DNA of 64,000 bases from CAZGNZ01 sp964527215 (GTDB lineage: Bacteria; Fidelibacterota; Marinisomatia; SCGC-AAA003-L08; JACNLC01): the NCBI GenBank assembly GCA_964527215.1, contig CAZGNZ010000002.1, positions 96,289-160,288 of the forward strand, given 5' to 3'. This document shows, piece after piece, positions 27,624 through 36,262 of the stretch. Each line of letters starts with the position of its first letter. Positions within the stretch are counted from its first letter, which is position 1. Under the pieces are notes generated by a model. It ran no database searches. It had not been told where the DNA came from and saw only the letters and a program-made list of their open reading frames with translations. Position numbers and translations under genes: made by a program.

Positions 27624-28611
27624 CGATGGCCGTCCGGGCAGCGGTTCAGGATGCATAGTAATTATACAGATGAGTGCTCGATAATTTTGATTTTCTCCGG
27701 TGAAAGCCAGTGCCGGTTTTAGGATAGTTGCATCCTGAATCCCAGACATGATTGCGTTTCCCCGGGAGTGGTGGGGGTTTGGGATGGGTGAACTTAGTGG
27801 GATTTTCTATCTGAGGTTCCACAGATCGTTTGCAAAATTCAGATCCTCCAGCCCTGAAGGGGCTGAATCTGTCAGCCCGGGGCGCAGGCCCGGGTACCGG
27901 ATAGAATGAAGGCAGAACCCTGAAGGGGTGCTATGGATGAAAATAGAATGAGTCGGTGAATAAGGTTTTTCAGGCAGGGTGTTGTTGTTGGTTACTGGTG
28001 TAATCGTTGATTGGTCGAGTCAGGCTTCGCAGGCAGGGTGCGGTAAACTGGTGGAGAAGGTAAGTTGTCGAGTAGCACACCCTGCTAGTGAGCAGTTGGG
28101 TCGTCAGTGGCAGTCGTCAGAGCAAAGACAGAGGGGTGCATATGTTATCGCACATTCAGTACAATTTCAGTCAGTCTGGGCGGAGAACAGACTGTCGAGA
28201 TTGGATGTTTCATGGTGTGAATGAGATGTTGTTGTTCGAGTCCCGTCTGATTTTCGACGGGACGAGTTAATCTCATTCAATGAAACAATATATCGAGATG
28301 AAATTGTACTGCTGCGCATGTTCTTTTGGTTCTTTTCTTCGAAGAAAAGAACATTCCATTTCAGTGAATTTCAGAACACACCAAATGCGTTTAGGGCTTG
28401 GCATAATAGTATTGGTTGAGTCGTTGAGTTGGGTTTCCTGCAGGGTGTCATTGTGCAATGAAACGGTAAAATAGTGTAATGGTGCAATGGCTTAATTGGG
28501 CTGTCTGACATAATACTGTTGTGTAGGAACAGAAATTCATCAGTTGACAGATATCAGTGGTCACCCGTCAGCAGGGAATGCAGTCCCTGATGCCTATTTA
28601 CCAATTCCCTT
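27624..28611 (+). repeat. Large noncoding tandem unit, copy 1 (988 bp)
   Basis: Starts CGATGGCCGTCCGG and contains, in order, a GGTTCAGGATGCA/TGCATCCTGAATCC inverted pair, a CCCTGAAGGGG block, a TCGTCAGTGGCAGTCGTCAG block, and a block with TTCTTTTCTTCGAAGAAAAGAA (a perfect palindrome core). Copy 2 repeats all of these. No coding frame is conserved between copies. Confidence 0.8.
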
Positions 28612-29736
28612 CGATGGCCGTCCGGATTGCGGTTCAGGATGCATAGTAATAATACAGATGAGTGCTCGAACAGATTGAATGACCTAAGAGGAATGACGGC
28701 CTTGGTACTTGGGATCGCTGCATCCTGAATCCCATCCCACCCGGCTATTTCCCCGGGAGTGGTGGGGGTTTGGGATGGATGATCTCAAGAGAAATTTTCA
28801 ATCGTTGGTTCCACGATCGCAAGTTGGAATCAGACCCTCCAGCCCTGAAGGGGCTGAATCTGTCAGCCCAGGGCGCAGCCCCGGGTACCGGATAGAATGA
28901 TGGCAGAACCCTGAAGGGGTGCAAGTAAAGATCTGGAGGACTGGGTGTTGTCAATTGGTCGAGTAGTTGAGTAAAGTTTCCCGGCAGGGTGTTATTGAGT
29001 AGGTCAAGGAGTTTTGAGTTGCTGATTGTGAGAATAGTATAATCGTGATATGCCTGATCGAGATTTCGCAAGCAGGGAGCAGTTGGGTCGTCAGTGGCAG
29101 TCGTCAGAGCAAAGACAGTGGGGTGCATATGTTATCGCGCATTCAGTACAATTTCAGTCAGTCTGAGCGGAGAACAGACTGTCGAGATTGGATGTTTCAT
29201 GGTGTGAATGAGATGTTGTTGTTCGAGTCCCGTCTGATTTTCGACGGGACGAGTTTATCTCAATGAATTTCCCTGCCGCAGAGTGGATGGGGTATCAGTA
29301 ATCAATCGGGTCATTTTATATTTCGACGCCATGCCAAATGGCGGATTTTCAATAAGCGGCGGGGAATGCACCCTGTTACACTTGTCCGCCATCTGGCGGA
29401 TTCAATGAAACAATATATCGAGATGAAATTGTACTGCTGCGCATGTTCTTTTGGTTCTTTTCTTCGAAGAAAAGAACATTCCATTTCAGTGAATTTCAGA
29501 ACACACCAAATGCGTTTAGGGCTTGGCATAATAGTATTGGTTGAGTCGTTGAGTTGGGTTTCCTGCAGGGTGTCATTGTGCAATGAAACGATAAAATAGT
29601 GTAATGGTGTAATGGCTGAATTGGGCTGTCTGACATAATACTGTTGTGTAGGAACGGAAATTCATCAGTTGACAGATATCAGTAGTCACCCGTCAGCAGG
29701 GAATACAGTCCCTGATGCCTATTTACCAATTCCCTT
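28612..29736 (+). repeat. Large noncoding tandem unit, copy 2 (1125 bp, carrying a 138-bp insertion)
   Basis: Same order of blocks as copy 1. Without the insertion at 29263-29400 it is 987 bases. One internal part (about 28677-28760) differs from copies 1 and 3, which agree with each other. Confidence 0.8.
29263..29400 (+). mobile_element. Dispersed palindromic element inserted in copy 2 of the tandem unit
   Basis: The matching site in copy 1 reads ATCTCATTCAATGAAAC; here ATCTCA and TTCAATGAAAC are separated by 138 bases beginning ATGAATTTCCCTGCC and ending CATCTGGCGGA. The flanks otherwise agree, so this is a filled site paired with an empty one. No target duplication is obvious. The inserted sequence has relatives at 1682, 11163 and 17420. 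It encodes nothing; a REP-like element moved by an enzyme encoded elsewhere is plausible. Confidence 0.75.
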
Positions 29737-29905
29737 CGATGGCCGTCCGGATTGCGGTTCAGGATGCATAGTAATAATACAGATGAGTGCTCGATAATTT
29801 TGATTTTCTCCAGTGAAAGCCAGTGCCGGTTTTAGGATAGTTGCATCCTGAATCCCAGACATGATTGCGTTTCCCCGGGAGTGGTGGGGGTTTGGGATGG
29901 ATGAT
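29737..29905 (+). repeat. Large noncoding tandem unit, partial copy 3
   Basis: Only the first 170 bases of the unit, from CGATGGCCGTCC to GGGTTTGGGATGGATGAT. After this the sequence is unique up to the thiolase-like gene at 30192. Confidence 0.75.
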
Positions 29906-30191
29906 CGTAGGGAGAAGGCTCAGCTTCAATTCAGCAATGATACGAATTGTCCGGGTTATTCAATGGGAATCCAGCCACCTGCAATTATCCCAAAACCATA
30001 CAGCATTGCCTGAATACTGCAATTCCTCTGTTGGTGATATTGTGTGATTAATGTTAATTTTCCCCCAACAGAGTCATCCATTTCAATTACTTATCCCATT
30101 TCCCGGACGATTCTGTCTTCTTTTGCCTAAACATCCAGATTTAACAATATTTTGGAATCCTTTCAGATTAAAACAAAAAGAAGGAATATCT

Positions 30192-31619
30192 ATGATTACA
30201 TTCAGTGAAAAACAATTAAAAATCCCCGAGATGAGCAAACCGGTTTACATGGTGACCGGCGGGATGTCTAAATTCGGACGAGCCATCCCGGAAAAACGCA
30301 CCGAGGAGCTGGTAATAGATGCGTTCCAGGAAGCCTGTGATTTCATTGGCACCACCCCGAGAGAGCTGAAAAAACATATCCACTCCTGCTATTATGGACA
30401 TTTTGCGGACCATTTTGGGGATCAGCTGCTTGGCGAGGCTGTCATACATGACCGGCTCGGTTTGGACCCGCTTGGCAATATCGGGATCAAAACAGGCGGA
30501 GCCACCGGCGGATCCACCCTGTGGGAAGCATATAAGGCTGTCGCATCAGGATACAGTGACTGCACTCTCGCTATGGGGTGGGAGCGGATGGATGAAGTTC
30601 CCACGGATGAAGGAAATAACTATATCTCCTGTGCTGCAGACAAGGACTGGGAAACACCGCTGGGTCATATCTACACCGGCTACTACGCGGTTATGGCTCA
30701 AAAGTATTGGAAAGTGTTTGGAAAGGAAGAAGACTCTTTCCGTCGGACGATGGCTGAAATTGCCGTGAAAAACCGCGGCTATGCCAGGATGAACCCTCAT
30801 GCGCAGGGTCCGATGAAAATATCAGTGGATGATGTTCTGAATTCGCCGGTTGTGGCATATCCTCTGCGGGCGCTGGACTGCTGCCTGATGAGCGTGGGTG
30901 CAGCCTGTGCAATCCTGTGTGACGAAAAAACCGCCTACGAACTCACCGATGATCCGCTTTTGATTTATGTCAGTGCCGGAAGCCACACCCTCAGAGTTGC
31001 TGACCGCCGCGACATGGCAATTCCATTGCTGCCTCATGAAAACAAGGATATGTATGCTGACCTGGGCAATAGATTTCCCGGCGGAGACCGTTATCCGGGA
31101 TTTACCGGATTCCTGGCAGCACGAATTGCCGCGTACTATGCATATGGTATGGCAAATGTGAAGGATCCGACTGAAGATCTGGATCTGGTCGAACTGCATG
31201 ACGCATTCACCATCAGCGATATTCAAACCTACGAGGATATTGGAATTCGTCCTTACGGTGAGGGAAGGACATATGTGGAATCCGGAGACTGCTATCACAT
31301 AAATCCCAATACCGGACAGCCCGGAAAACTGCCGGCCAACCTGTCAGGCGGACTTATCGGATGTATGCATGCTGTGGGAGCAACCGGGATTATGCAAACC
31401 GTTGAAGTGGGTCAGCATATCTGGAAACGCTGGGGCGAAATGCATGAGAATCCAAAGAAATGGGAAGATTTCGGACGTGAAAAACCGGCGGATTGGGAAA
31501 ACCTTCAGGTAAAGGACGCCAATCGCGGTCTGGCTATCAGTCATGCCGGAGTTGGCTCCCATGTCACGGCAACCATTCTGGTGCATCCTGATCATCAACT
31601 GGAAAGGAGGGATTCATGA
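30192..31619 (+). CDS. Thiolase-superfamily protein (SCP-x/acetyl-CoA acetyltransferase-like) lacking the nucleophilic cysteine
   Basis: 475 residues from the ATG at 30192 (AAGGA upstream). The fold is clearly thiolase: AVASGYSDCTLAMGWERM, ELHDAFTISDI (the conserved His loop) and GGLIGCMHAVGATG near the C-terminus. However, where thiolases have the acyl-accepting Cys in AACASGG, this protein reads TGGATGGS, with G103 in the Cys position. It is translated with a DUF35 protein by ATGA overlap. Such thiolase/DUF35 pairs include the archaeal acetoacetyl-CoA system and steroid side-chain retro-aldolases, in which the active site is repurposed. With an enoyl-CoA hydratase next door, C-C bond cleavage or formation on a CoA ester is likely, but not by the standard thiolase route. 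Confidence 0.82.
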   Translation: MITFSEKQLKIPEMSKPVYMVTGGMSKFGRAIPEKRTEELVIDAFQEACDFIGTTPRELKKHIHSCYYGHFADHFGDQLLGEAVIHDRLGLDPLGNIGIKTGGATGGSTLWEAYKAVASGYSDCTLAMGWERMDEVPTDEGNNYISCAADKDWETPLGHIYTGYYAVMAQKYWKVFGKEEDSFRRTMAEIAVKNRGYARMNPHAQGPMKISVDDVLNSPVVAYPLRALDCCLMSVGAACAILCDEKTAYELTDDPLLIYVSAGSHTLRVADRRDMAIPLLPHENKDMYADLGNRFPGGDRYPGFTGFLAARIAAYYAYGMANVKDPTEDLDLVELHDAFTISDIQTYEDIGIRPYGEGRTYVESGDCYHINPNTGQPGKLPANLSGGLIGCMHAVGATGIMQTVEVGQHIWKRWGEMHENPKKWEDFGREKPADWENLQVKDANRGLAISHAGVGSHVTATILVHPDHQLERRDS

Positions 31620-32206
31620 GCTGCGGAGAACGTGGAACCGTAAAGGTGGTAAACGGCAGATTTAAACTGAACGGCCATTTCCATTTCATCAATCCCAATA
31701 CACCGATTTGCGATGAAGAGGGTGTCTTAATGGGTGTCACCAATCCCAGAGATATTATCCACATTCATATGTACGGCGGAGAAGCCCCTTTCTTTGAGGG
31801 ATTGAAAGATGGAAAACTGCTGGGGACAAAATGCGCAAATCCGGATTGTGAATTTCCGGGAACAGTGTATCTTCCCTTCAGAATCCACTGCGCAGACTGC
31901 CTTCAGAAAAATGAAATTGTGGACTTGACGGAGACTGTAATCAAAACTGCCAAGGTTCATTCATTTATGGTCACTGAGCGAACCGGTGCATTCAATACCC
32001 TTCCAATTCCAATCCGCTTTGTCAATGTGGAGTTTGAAGGAGTGGATACGATCCTGATGAGCGTGCTGTATTGCGCAGAACCGGAAATCGGAATGCGCGT
32101 TGTACCGGTGTTCCGGAAGAAAGAACCTACATTTACCATATTGGATCTTTCATTCGTTCCGGAAGGAACGCCGGAAGCAGATCTGCCGGAAGATTACAGT
32201 TACTGA
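31616..32206 (+). CDS. DUF35 OB-fold zinc protein, partner of the thiolase-like protein
   Basis: 196 residues. A zinc-ribbon-like rubredoxin motif (C73, C78, C92, C95 in GTKCANPDC and IHCADC) is followed by an OB-fold region (VHSFMVTERTGAF, NVEFEGVDTILMSVL). DUF35 proteins form complexes with thiolase-type enzymes and channel or bind the acyl-CoA. Start overlaps the stop of the thiolase-like gene by four bases. The N-terminal 60 residues before the zinc site are longer than usual and may contact the partner. Confidence 0.85.
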   Translation: MSCGERGTVKVVNGRFKLNGHFHFINPNTPICDEEGVLMGVTNPRDIIHIHMYGGEAPFFEGLKDGKLLGTKCANPDCEFPGTVYLPFRIHCADCLQKNEIVDLTETVIKTAKVHSFMVTERTGAFNTLPIPIRFVNVEFEGVDTILMSVLYCAEPEIGMRVVPVFRKKEPTFTILDLSFVPEGTPEADLPEDYSY

Positions 32207-32284
32207 TCCTGCAGATGTAAATTTCCGTCACGGGTTTCATTACCTGAATCATACGGAAATAAACGTGTTATTGTCGGCATTTAC

Positions 32285-32306
32285 AGGGGACTCGGAAGAG
32301 TCCCCT
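32285..32306 (+). terminator. Strong hairpin between DUF35 and enoyl-CoA hydratase genes
   Basis: AGGGGACTC-GGAA-GAGTCCCCT, nine perfect pairs with a tetraloop, ending about 30 bases before the next start. Only a weak TT follows, then TGTTTT eleven bases on, so it may act as an attenuator or RNA-stability element rather than a full terminator. Confidence 0.45.
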
Positions 32307-32336
32307 TGCCGTTGGCTGTTTTAGATGGATATAATC

Positions 32337-33113
32337 ATGACAAAATTAATCAATATCACCATTCAGGATGATGGAATGGCATTTATCACGCTAAATAAAC
32401 CTCCGGTAAATGCACTGTCATCAAACATGATATCTGAGTTACTTAAAGCAATACTTGAAGTATCTGCCAGCCCAACTGCACGTGTGCTCATCCTCGCTTC
32501 AAACGCAAAACACTTTTGCGCAGGACTGGACTTGAAGGAACAGAATGGCCTGGAAAAGAAAGCGGCGGCCCAGGTGGTTCAGGATATCAATAGATGTTTC
32601 AATGCACTGTCGGATGTCCCATTTCCAACCATCTGTGCCATGAAGGGAGCTGCTCTCGGCGGTGGTGCCGAGCTGAGTCTGGCGGCTGATTTCAGGATTA
32701 TGACAGAAAGCGGACGAATTGGATTTCCTGAGACCGGCCTGGGAATTATTCCTGGAGCAGGAGGAACACAGCGACTCCCCAGACTGATTGGTCTGTCAAA
32801 AGCCAAATACTGGATTTTTTCCGCGCACCAGTTTTCCGCCGAAGAAGCACTGGAAGATGGTGTAATCGATTTTATCTGCAGTGATGATGAGCTGACCGAA
32901 ACAGCCATTGAGCTGGCTCAGGAATTTCTGGATAACGGACCGCTGGGCATTCGGGCTGCGAAACGTTCGATCGTTGAAGGATCTGGGCTGAATCTAACAG
33001 ATGGACTCCAGATCGAGCAGAAGGCCTATGAATCGACATTGGATACCCAAGACCGGCAGGAGGCCTTGCAGGCCTTTGCTGAGAAACGGCCCGCTCAGTG
33101 GAAAGGCTGCTGA
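32337..33113 (+). CDS. Enoyl-CoA hydratase/isomerase (crotonase family)
   Basis: 258 residues from the ATG at 32337; an in-frame ATG at 32325 adds four residues and lacks a better ribosome site. Both catalytic glutamates of true hydratases are present, E112 in GGGAELSLAADF and E132 in FPETGLGIIPGAGGTQRL, 20 apart as in rat crotonase. The oxyanion-hole HFCAGLDL is intact. It would add water to an enoyl-CoA or shift its double bond. With the two genes before it, it could form a short acyl-CoA degradation or synthesis module. Confidence 0.9.
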   Translation: MTKLINITIQDDGMAFITLNKPPVNALSSNMISELLKAILEVSASPTARVLILASNAKHFCAGLDLKEQNGLEKKAAAQVVQDINRCFNALSDVPFPTICAMKGAALGGGAELSLAADFRIMTESGRIGFPETGLGIIPGAGGTQRLPRLIGLSKAKYWIFSAHQFSAEEALEDGVIDFICSDDELTETAIELAQEFLDNGPLGIRAAKRSIVEGSGLNLTDGLQIEQKAYESTLDTQDRQEALQAFAEKRPAQWKGC

Positions 33114-33275
33114 TCATATCCGCTGTTGAGCCTGGATTCGGTAAAGGGAATCCTTTAAGTGTAGGCTGCAGACATAACAACGGACAACAATTTCAGCAGG
33201 ATATGGGGAGACAGTGGCATTAGACCGGTTATCCAGGTTCCTGCTCGCATTTTTTAGCACAGATATTTTTTCGTA

Positions 33276-34994
33276 ATGCAGCATTTTCTAAAAATACTCA
33301 CGTTGCTTATCATCGGCTGTCTGATGTTCTCCTGCACCGGCATCAATGCTGTTCCATCCGCGGATGAAACAGAAATGCCTGTGTTTCTTGACTTGGGGAA
33401 TGGCATCAGAGCGCCCAAAGCAGCAGTGCCATATCCTGAACTCACCGAAGCCAATCGCTTGAGGGGAGCACTCACACCGCTGCGAACCTGTTATGATGTG
33501 ACGCATTACGATCTGGCGGTCAAGATCAGCATCCCGGACTCCAGCATCAGCGGGACGGTCGTCATTACTTCTGTTGCTGTGAATGATTTAACCGAGCTGC
33601 AGATTGACCTGGCTTCCGACCTGATCATTGATTCGATCCTGCACAACGGAGAACTGCTGAAGTATTCGCGTCGATACAATGCAGTATTTATCACCTTCCC
33701 GCTGATACATGCGGATACTGCTTTTGATTTTTCAATCCACTATCACGGCAAACCCAAACCTGCGCAGGATGCTCCCTGGGATGGCGGATTCGTCTGGGCT
33801 GTTGACAAACTGCAGCGGCCCTGGGTCGGTGTGGCCTGTGAAGGCGACGGTGCAAGCATTTGGTGGCCCAATAAGGATCATCCGTCAGATGAGCCTGACA
33901 GCATGGATATTCACATCACAACGCCCGATACCCTGATGAATGTTTCAAACGGGAAGTTTGTCGGAATGGAAGAATCCACGGATCACACCAGAACCTGGCA
34001 CTGGCATGTGTCTTATCCAATCAACAATTACAATGTGACTCTCAATGTCGGATGTTATCAACTTGCTGCGGATACCCTGATCAATACCGCCGGTGTTCAG
34101 ACGCTGAATCACTATGTTCTGGACTACAATGTGGAAACCGCGCGTGAGTACTTTAAGCAGGCCCGTGAAATCCTGCATGTGTATGAATACTATTTTGGAG
34201 AATATCCTTTTTGGCGTGACGGTTATAAACTGGTGGAGACACCCTATTCCGGGATGGAGCACCAGACCTGCATCGCTTACGGTACCGATTTCCGGATCGA
34301 GACCGGGGACAACCATTACAACACGTACGGTTTGGTGGATTACATCATCCTGCACGAAACAGCCCATGAGTGGTGGGGCAACAGTCTTTCGGCGGATGAC
34401 GGCGCGGAAATCTGGCTCCACGAGGCCTTTGCCACCTACGCGGAAGCACTTTATATCGAGTACAAGCTGGGATATACTTTGGCGTGCGACTATCTGCAGC
34501 GCCGCAAATGGCAGATATCCAATGCCCAGCCGGTGGTGGGTCCGCGGGGACGGAATTTCTGGGCTTTCGACGATGCCTATTTCAAGGGAGCCTGGATCCT
34601 GCATACGCTGCGCAGTGTTCTGGATGATGACACACTGTTTTTCAATATTTTAAAAGGATTTGCCCAGACCTACCGGGATCAGGTTATTTCCACCAGTGAT
34701 TTTGTGGAATATGTCAATTTGATGACGGGTGAGGATTATGTCTGGTTTTTCCGGCAGTATCTGTACAATCGTCTCCCGCCGACCCTGGTGCTCGAGCAGA
34801 CTGCCGACACGCTTCGCTACCGCTGGACCAACTGCTATCCTGATTTCAACATGCCGGTGGATTTACTGGTGAACAAGAAAGAGATAAGGGTTGTGCCGGG
34901 GGTGGAATTTGATTATTTGAGGGTTATTGATAATGTATTTGTTGAAACTCGCACAGATAAATTTTGGTACGGGCTTCTTTTTGAGAGATTTTAA
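33276..34994 (+). CDS. M1-family aminopeptidase, lipoprotein
   Basis: 572 residues with a lipoprotein signal (ILTLLIIGCLMFSC, acylated Cys at about residue 20). Beta-sandwich N-domain, then the M1 catalytic part: substrate motif SGMEHQ (GAMEN equivalent), HETAH at 360-364 and the third zinc ligand E383 exactly 18 residues on (HEWWGN to LHEAFATYAE), and FKGAWILHTLR containing the region of the transition-state tyrosine. All zinc ligands are intact. The protein is shorter than classical aminopeptidase N because it lacks the helical C-terminal domain. Envelope-located, it would trim peptides from proteins, perhaps for nutrition. Confidence 0.92.
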   Translation: MQHFLKILTLLIIGCLMFSCTGINAVPSADETEMPVFLDLGNGIRAPKAAVPYPELTEANRLRGALTPLRTCYDVTHYDLAVKISIPDSSISGTVVITSVAVNDLTELQIDLASDLIIDSILHNGELLKYSRRYNAVFITFPLIHADTAFDFSIHYHGKPKPAQDAPWDGGFVWAVDKLQRPWVGVACEGDGASIWWPNKDHPSDEPDSMDIHITTPDTLMNVSNGKFVGMEESTDHTRTWHWHVSYPINNYNVTLNVGCYQLAADTLINTAGVQTLNHYVLDYNVETAREYFKQAREILHVYEYYFGEYPFWRDGYKLVETPYSGMEHQTCIAYGTDFRIETGDNHYNTYGLVDYIILHETAHEWWGNSLSADDGAEIWLHEAFATYAEALYIEYKLGYTLACDYLQRRKWQISNAQPVVGPRGRNFWAFDDAYFKGAWILHTLRSVLDDDTLFFNILKGFAQTYRDQVISTSDFVEYVNLMTGEDYVWFFRQYLYNRLPPTLVLEQTADTLRYRWTNCYPDFNMPVDLLVNKKEIRVVPGVEFDYLRVIDNVFVETRTDKFWYGLLFERF

Positions 34995-35078
34995 AAAGAA
35001 TTGATTTATTATATATTTTAGAGTTGTTAATTTTAAAATATAAATTGAGTTTCCACTTCTTTATTTTTGGAGGATTAA

Positions 35079-36101
35079 ATGAGAAAAGTTATATGTCTGC
35101 TCCCACTTATTAGTTTCATTTTTGCGTGCATGAGTTGGATCGGAAATGAATGGACCACAGCTACCGGTACGCTCTATTTAGGTGATCAAGTATATTTTGA
35201 AATCCAAACCTATCCAATCGAGTCGAATCAAGGGGCTCAAGTTTATATTGATTGGGGAAATGATGGGTATGGCAGCACAGAGAATGTAGACTATTTTCAT
35301 TTACCTTGGCTTGAAAACGTAGGAAACAACTCCAAGTGGCAGCGCCAGATGAGTTTATCAGAAGTTGGAACTCACAATAGAAAATACCTTGGCTATCAAA
35401 CCAGTTGCTCCAATCAAGAGACCGGAAGCTTGGGGACATTCACGGTATTAGCCCTCAATGATCCAGCCTTCACTTGGGTTGTAAGTAATGAAAGCAACCC
35501 CGGAACCCAAATCGATCTGCAATGGAATCAGGATGCGCAGAGCCATAACGTACTAATCGCACGGTGTACGGATCAAACAGAGTTAAATAACTGGTCACCG
35601 GTTCAGGGAACTGATTACTCGGACGGACAAAATCCAACAGGTAATATTTATATTGTATGGGGTTCACAAGGTGGCACATCTGGAACGGATGGCACCGTAA
35701 CTCCCTTAACTCAAAACACGGATTACTATTACAGGATATTTTCAGAAAACAATCAATACTATTCAGCCGGTTCATGCGAAGACTGTACTGACCATGAGCG
35801 CACTGATACAACTTTGGACAATGATCCTGTAATGGCTTACAACTACTCCCTCTCCACTCCCTACCCCAATCCCTTCAACCCTGTAACCACCATCTCCTAC
35901 AGTCTCGAGCAATACGGTCAAGTAGCTGTTAATGCGTATGACATTCAGGGGCGAGTTGTGGCCAATCTGGTTAGTCAGCACCAGCAGCCCGGTTCTTATA
36001 CCATTCAGTGGGATGCGCAGCAGCTTCACAGTGGGATTTATTTCATCCGGATGAATGCCGGAGATTTCCAGGAAACACGGAAGGTGATGCTGCTGAAGTA
36101 G
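35079..36101 (+). CDS. Secreted protein with type IX C-terminal sorting domain
   Basis: 340 residues with a signal peptide (MRKVICLLPLISFIFAC) and a strong GGAGG before the ATG. The middle is beta-rich; residues about 130-240 resemble an Fn3-like module (VSNESNPGTQIDLQW, NTDYYYRIFSEN). From about 254 it has a CTD: STPYPNPFNPVTTISYSLE to the final TRKVMLLK. The CTD is nearly the same as that of the 875-residue protein that follows. Function unknown; export by type IX secretion is inferred from the CTD. Confidence 0.85.
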   Translation: MRKVICLLPLISFIFACMSWIGNEWTTATGTLYLGDQVYFEIQTYPIESNQGAQVYIDWGNDGYGSTENVDYFHLPWLENVGNNSKWQRQMSLSEVGTHNRKYLGYQTSCSNQETGSLGTFTVLALNDPAFTWVVSNESNPGTQIDLQWNQDAQSHNVLIARCTDQTELNNWSPVQGTDYSDGQNPTGNIYIVWGSQGGTSGTDGTVTPLTQNTDYYYRIFSENNQYYSAGSCEDCTDHERTDTTLDNDPVMAYNYSLSTPYPNPFNPVTTISYSLEQYGQVAVNAYDIQGRVVANLVSQHQQPGSYTIQWDAQQLHSGIYFIRMNAGDFQETRKVMLLK

Positions 36102-36128
36102 TGAATTACTGACAGATGATTTTTCTAA

Positions 36129-36152
36129 CCCCTGGGCAATCCCGGGGGTTTT
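36129..36152 (+). terminator. Rho-independent terminator after the 340-residue protein gene
   Basis: CCCCTGGG-CAAT-CCCGGGGG (eight pairs, one wobble) followed by TTTTCGTTT, 28 bases after the stop. Confidence 0.75.
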
Positions 36153-36262
36153 CGTTTACAGCGGACTGAGGGTTAAATCTTTCAGTATAGTAGTAATATA
36201 TCATAGTTTTACACATAGGTTTTAAGGCAGTTTTATGTATCACTTAACACAGGATATCAGTT

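Noticed and set aside
30051..30191. Upstream extension of the thiolase-like gene
   Set aside because: The extra residues are low-complexity and the ribosome site belongs to the ATG at 30192.
27460..30191. CRISPR array or small genes in the repeat region
   Set aside because: The repeats are about 1 kb, not short repeats with unique spacers, and no frame is kept between copies.
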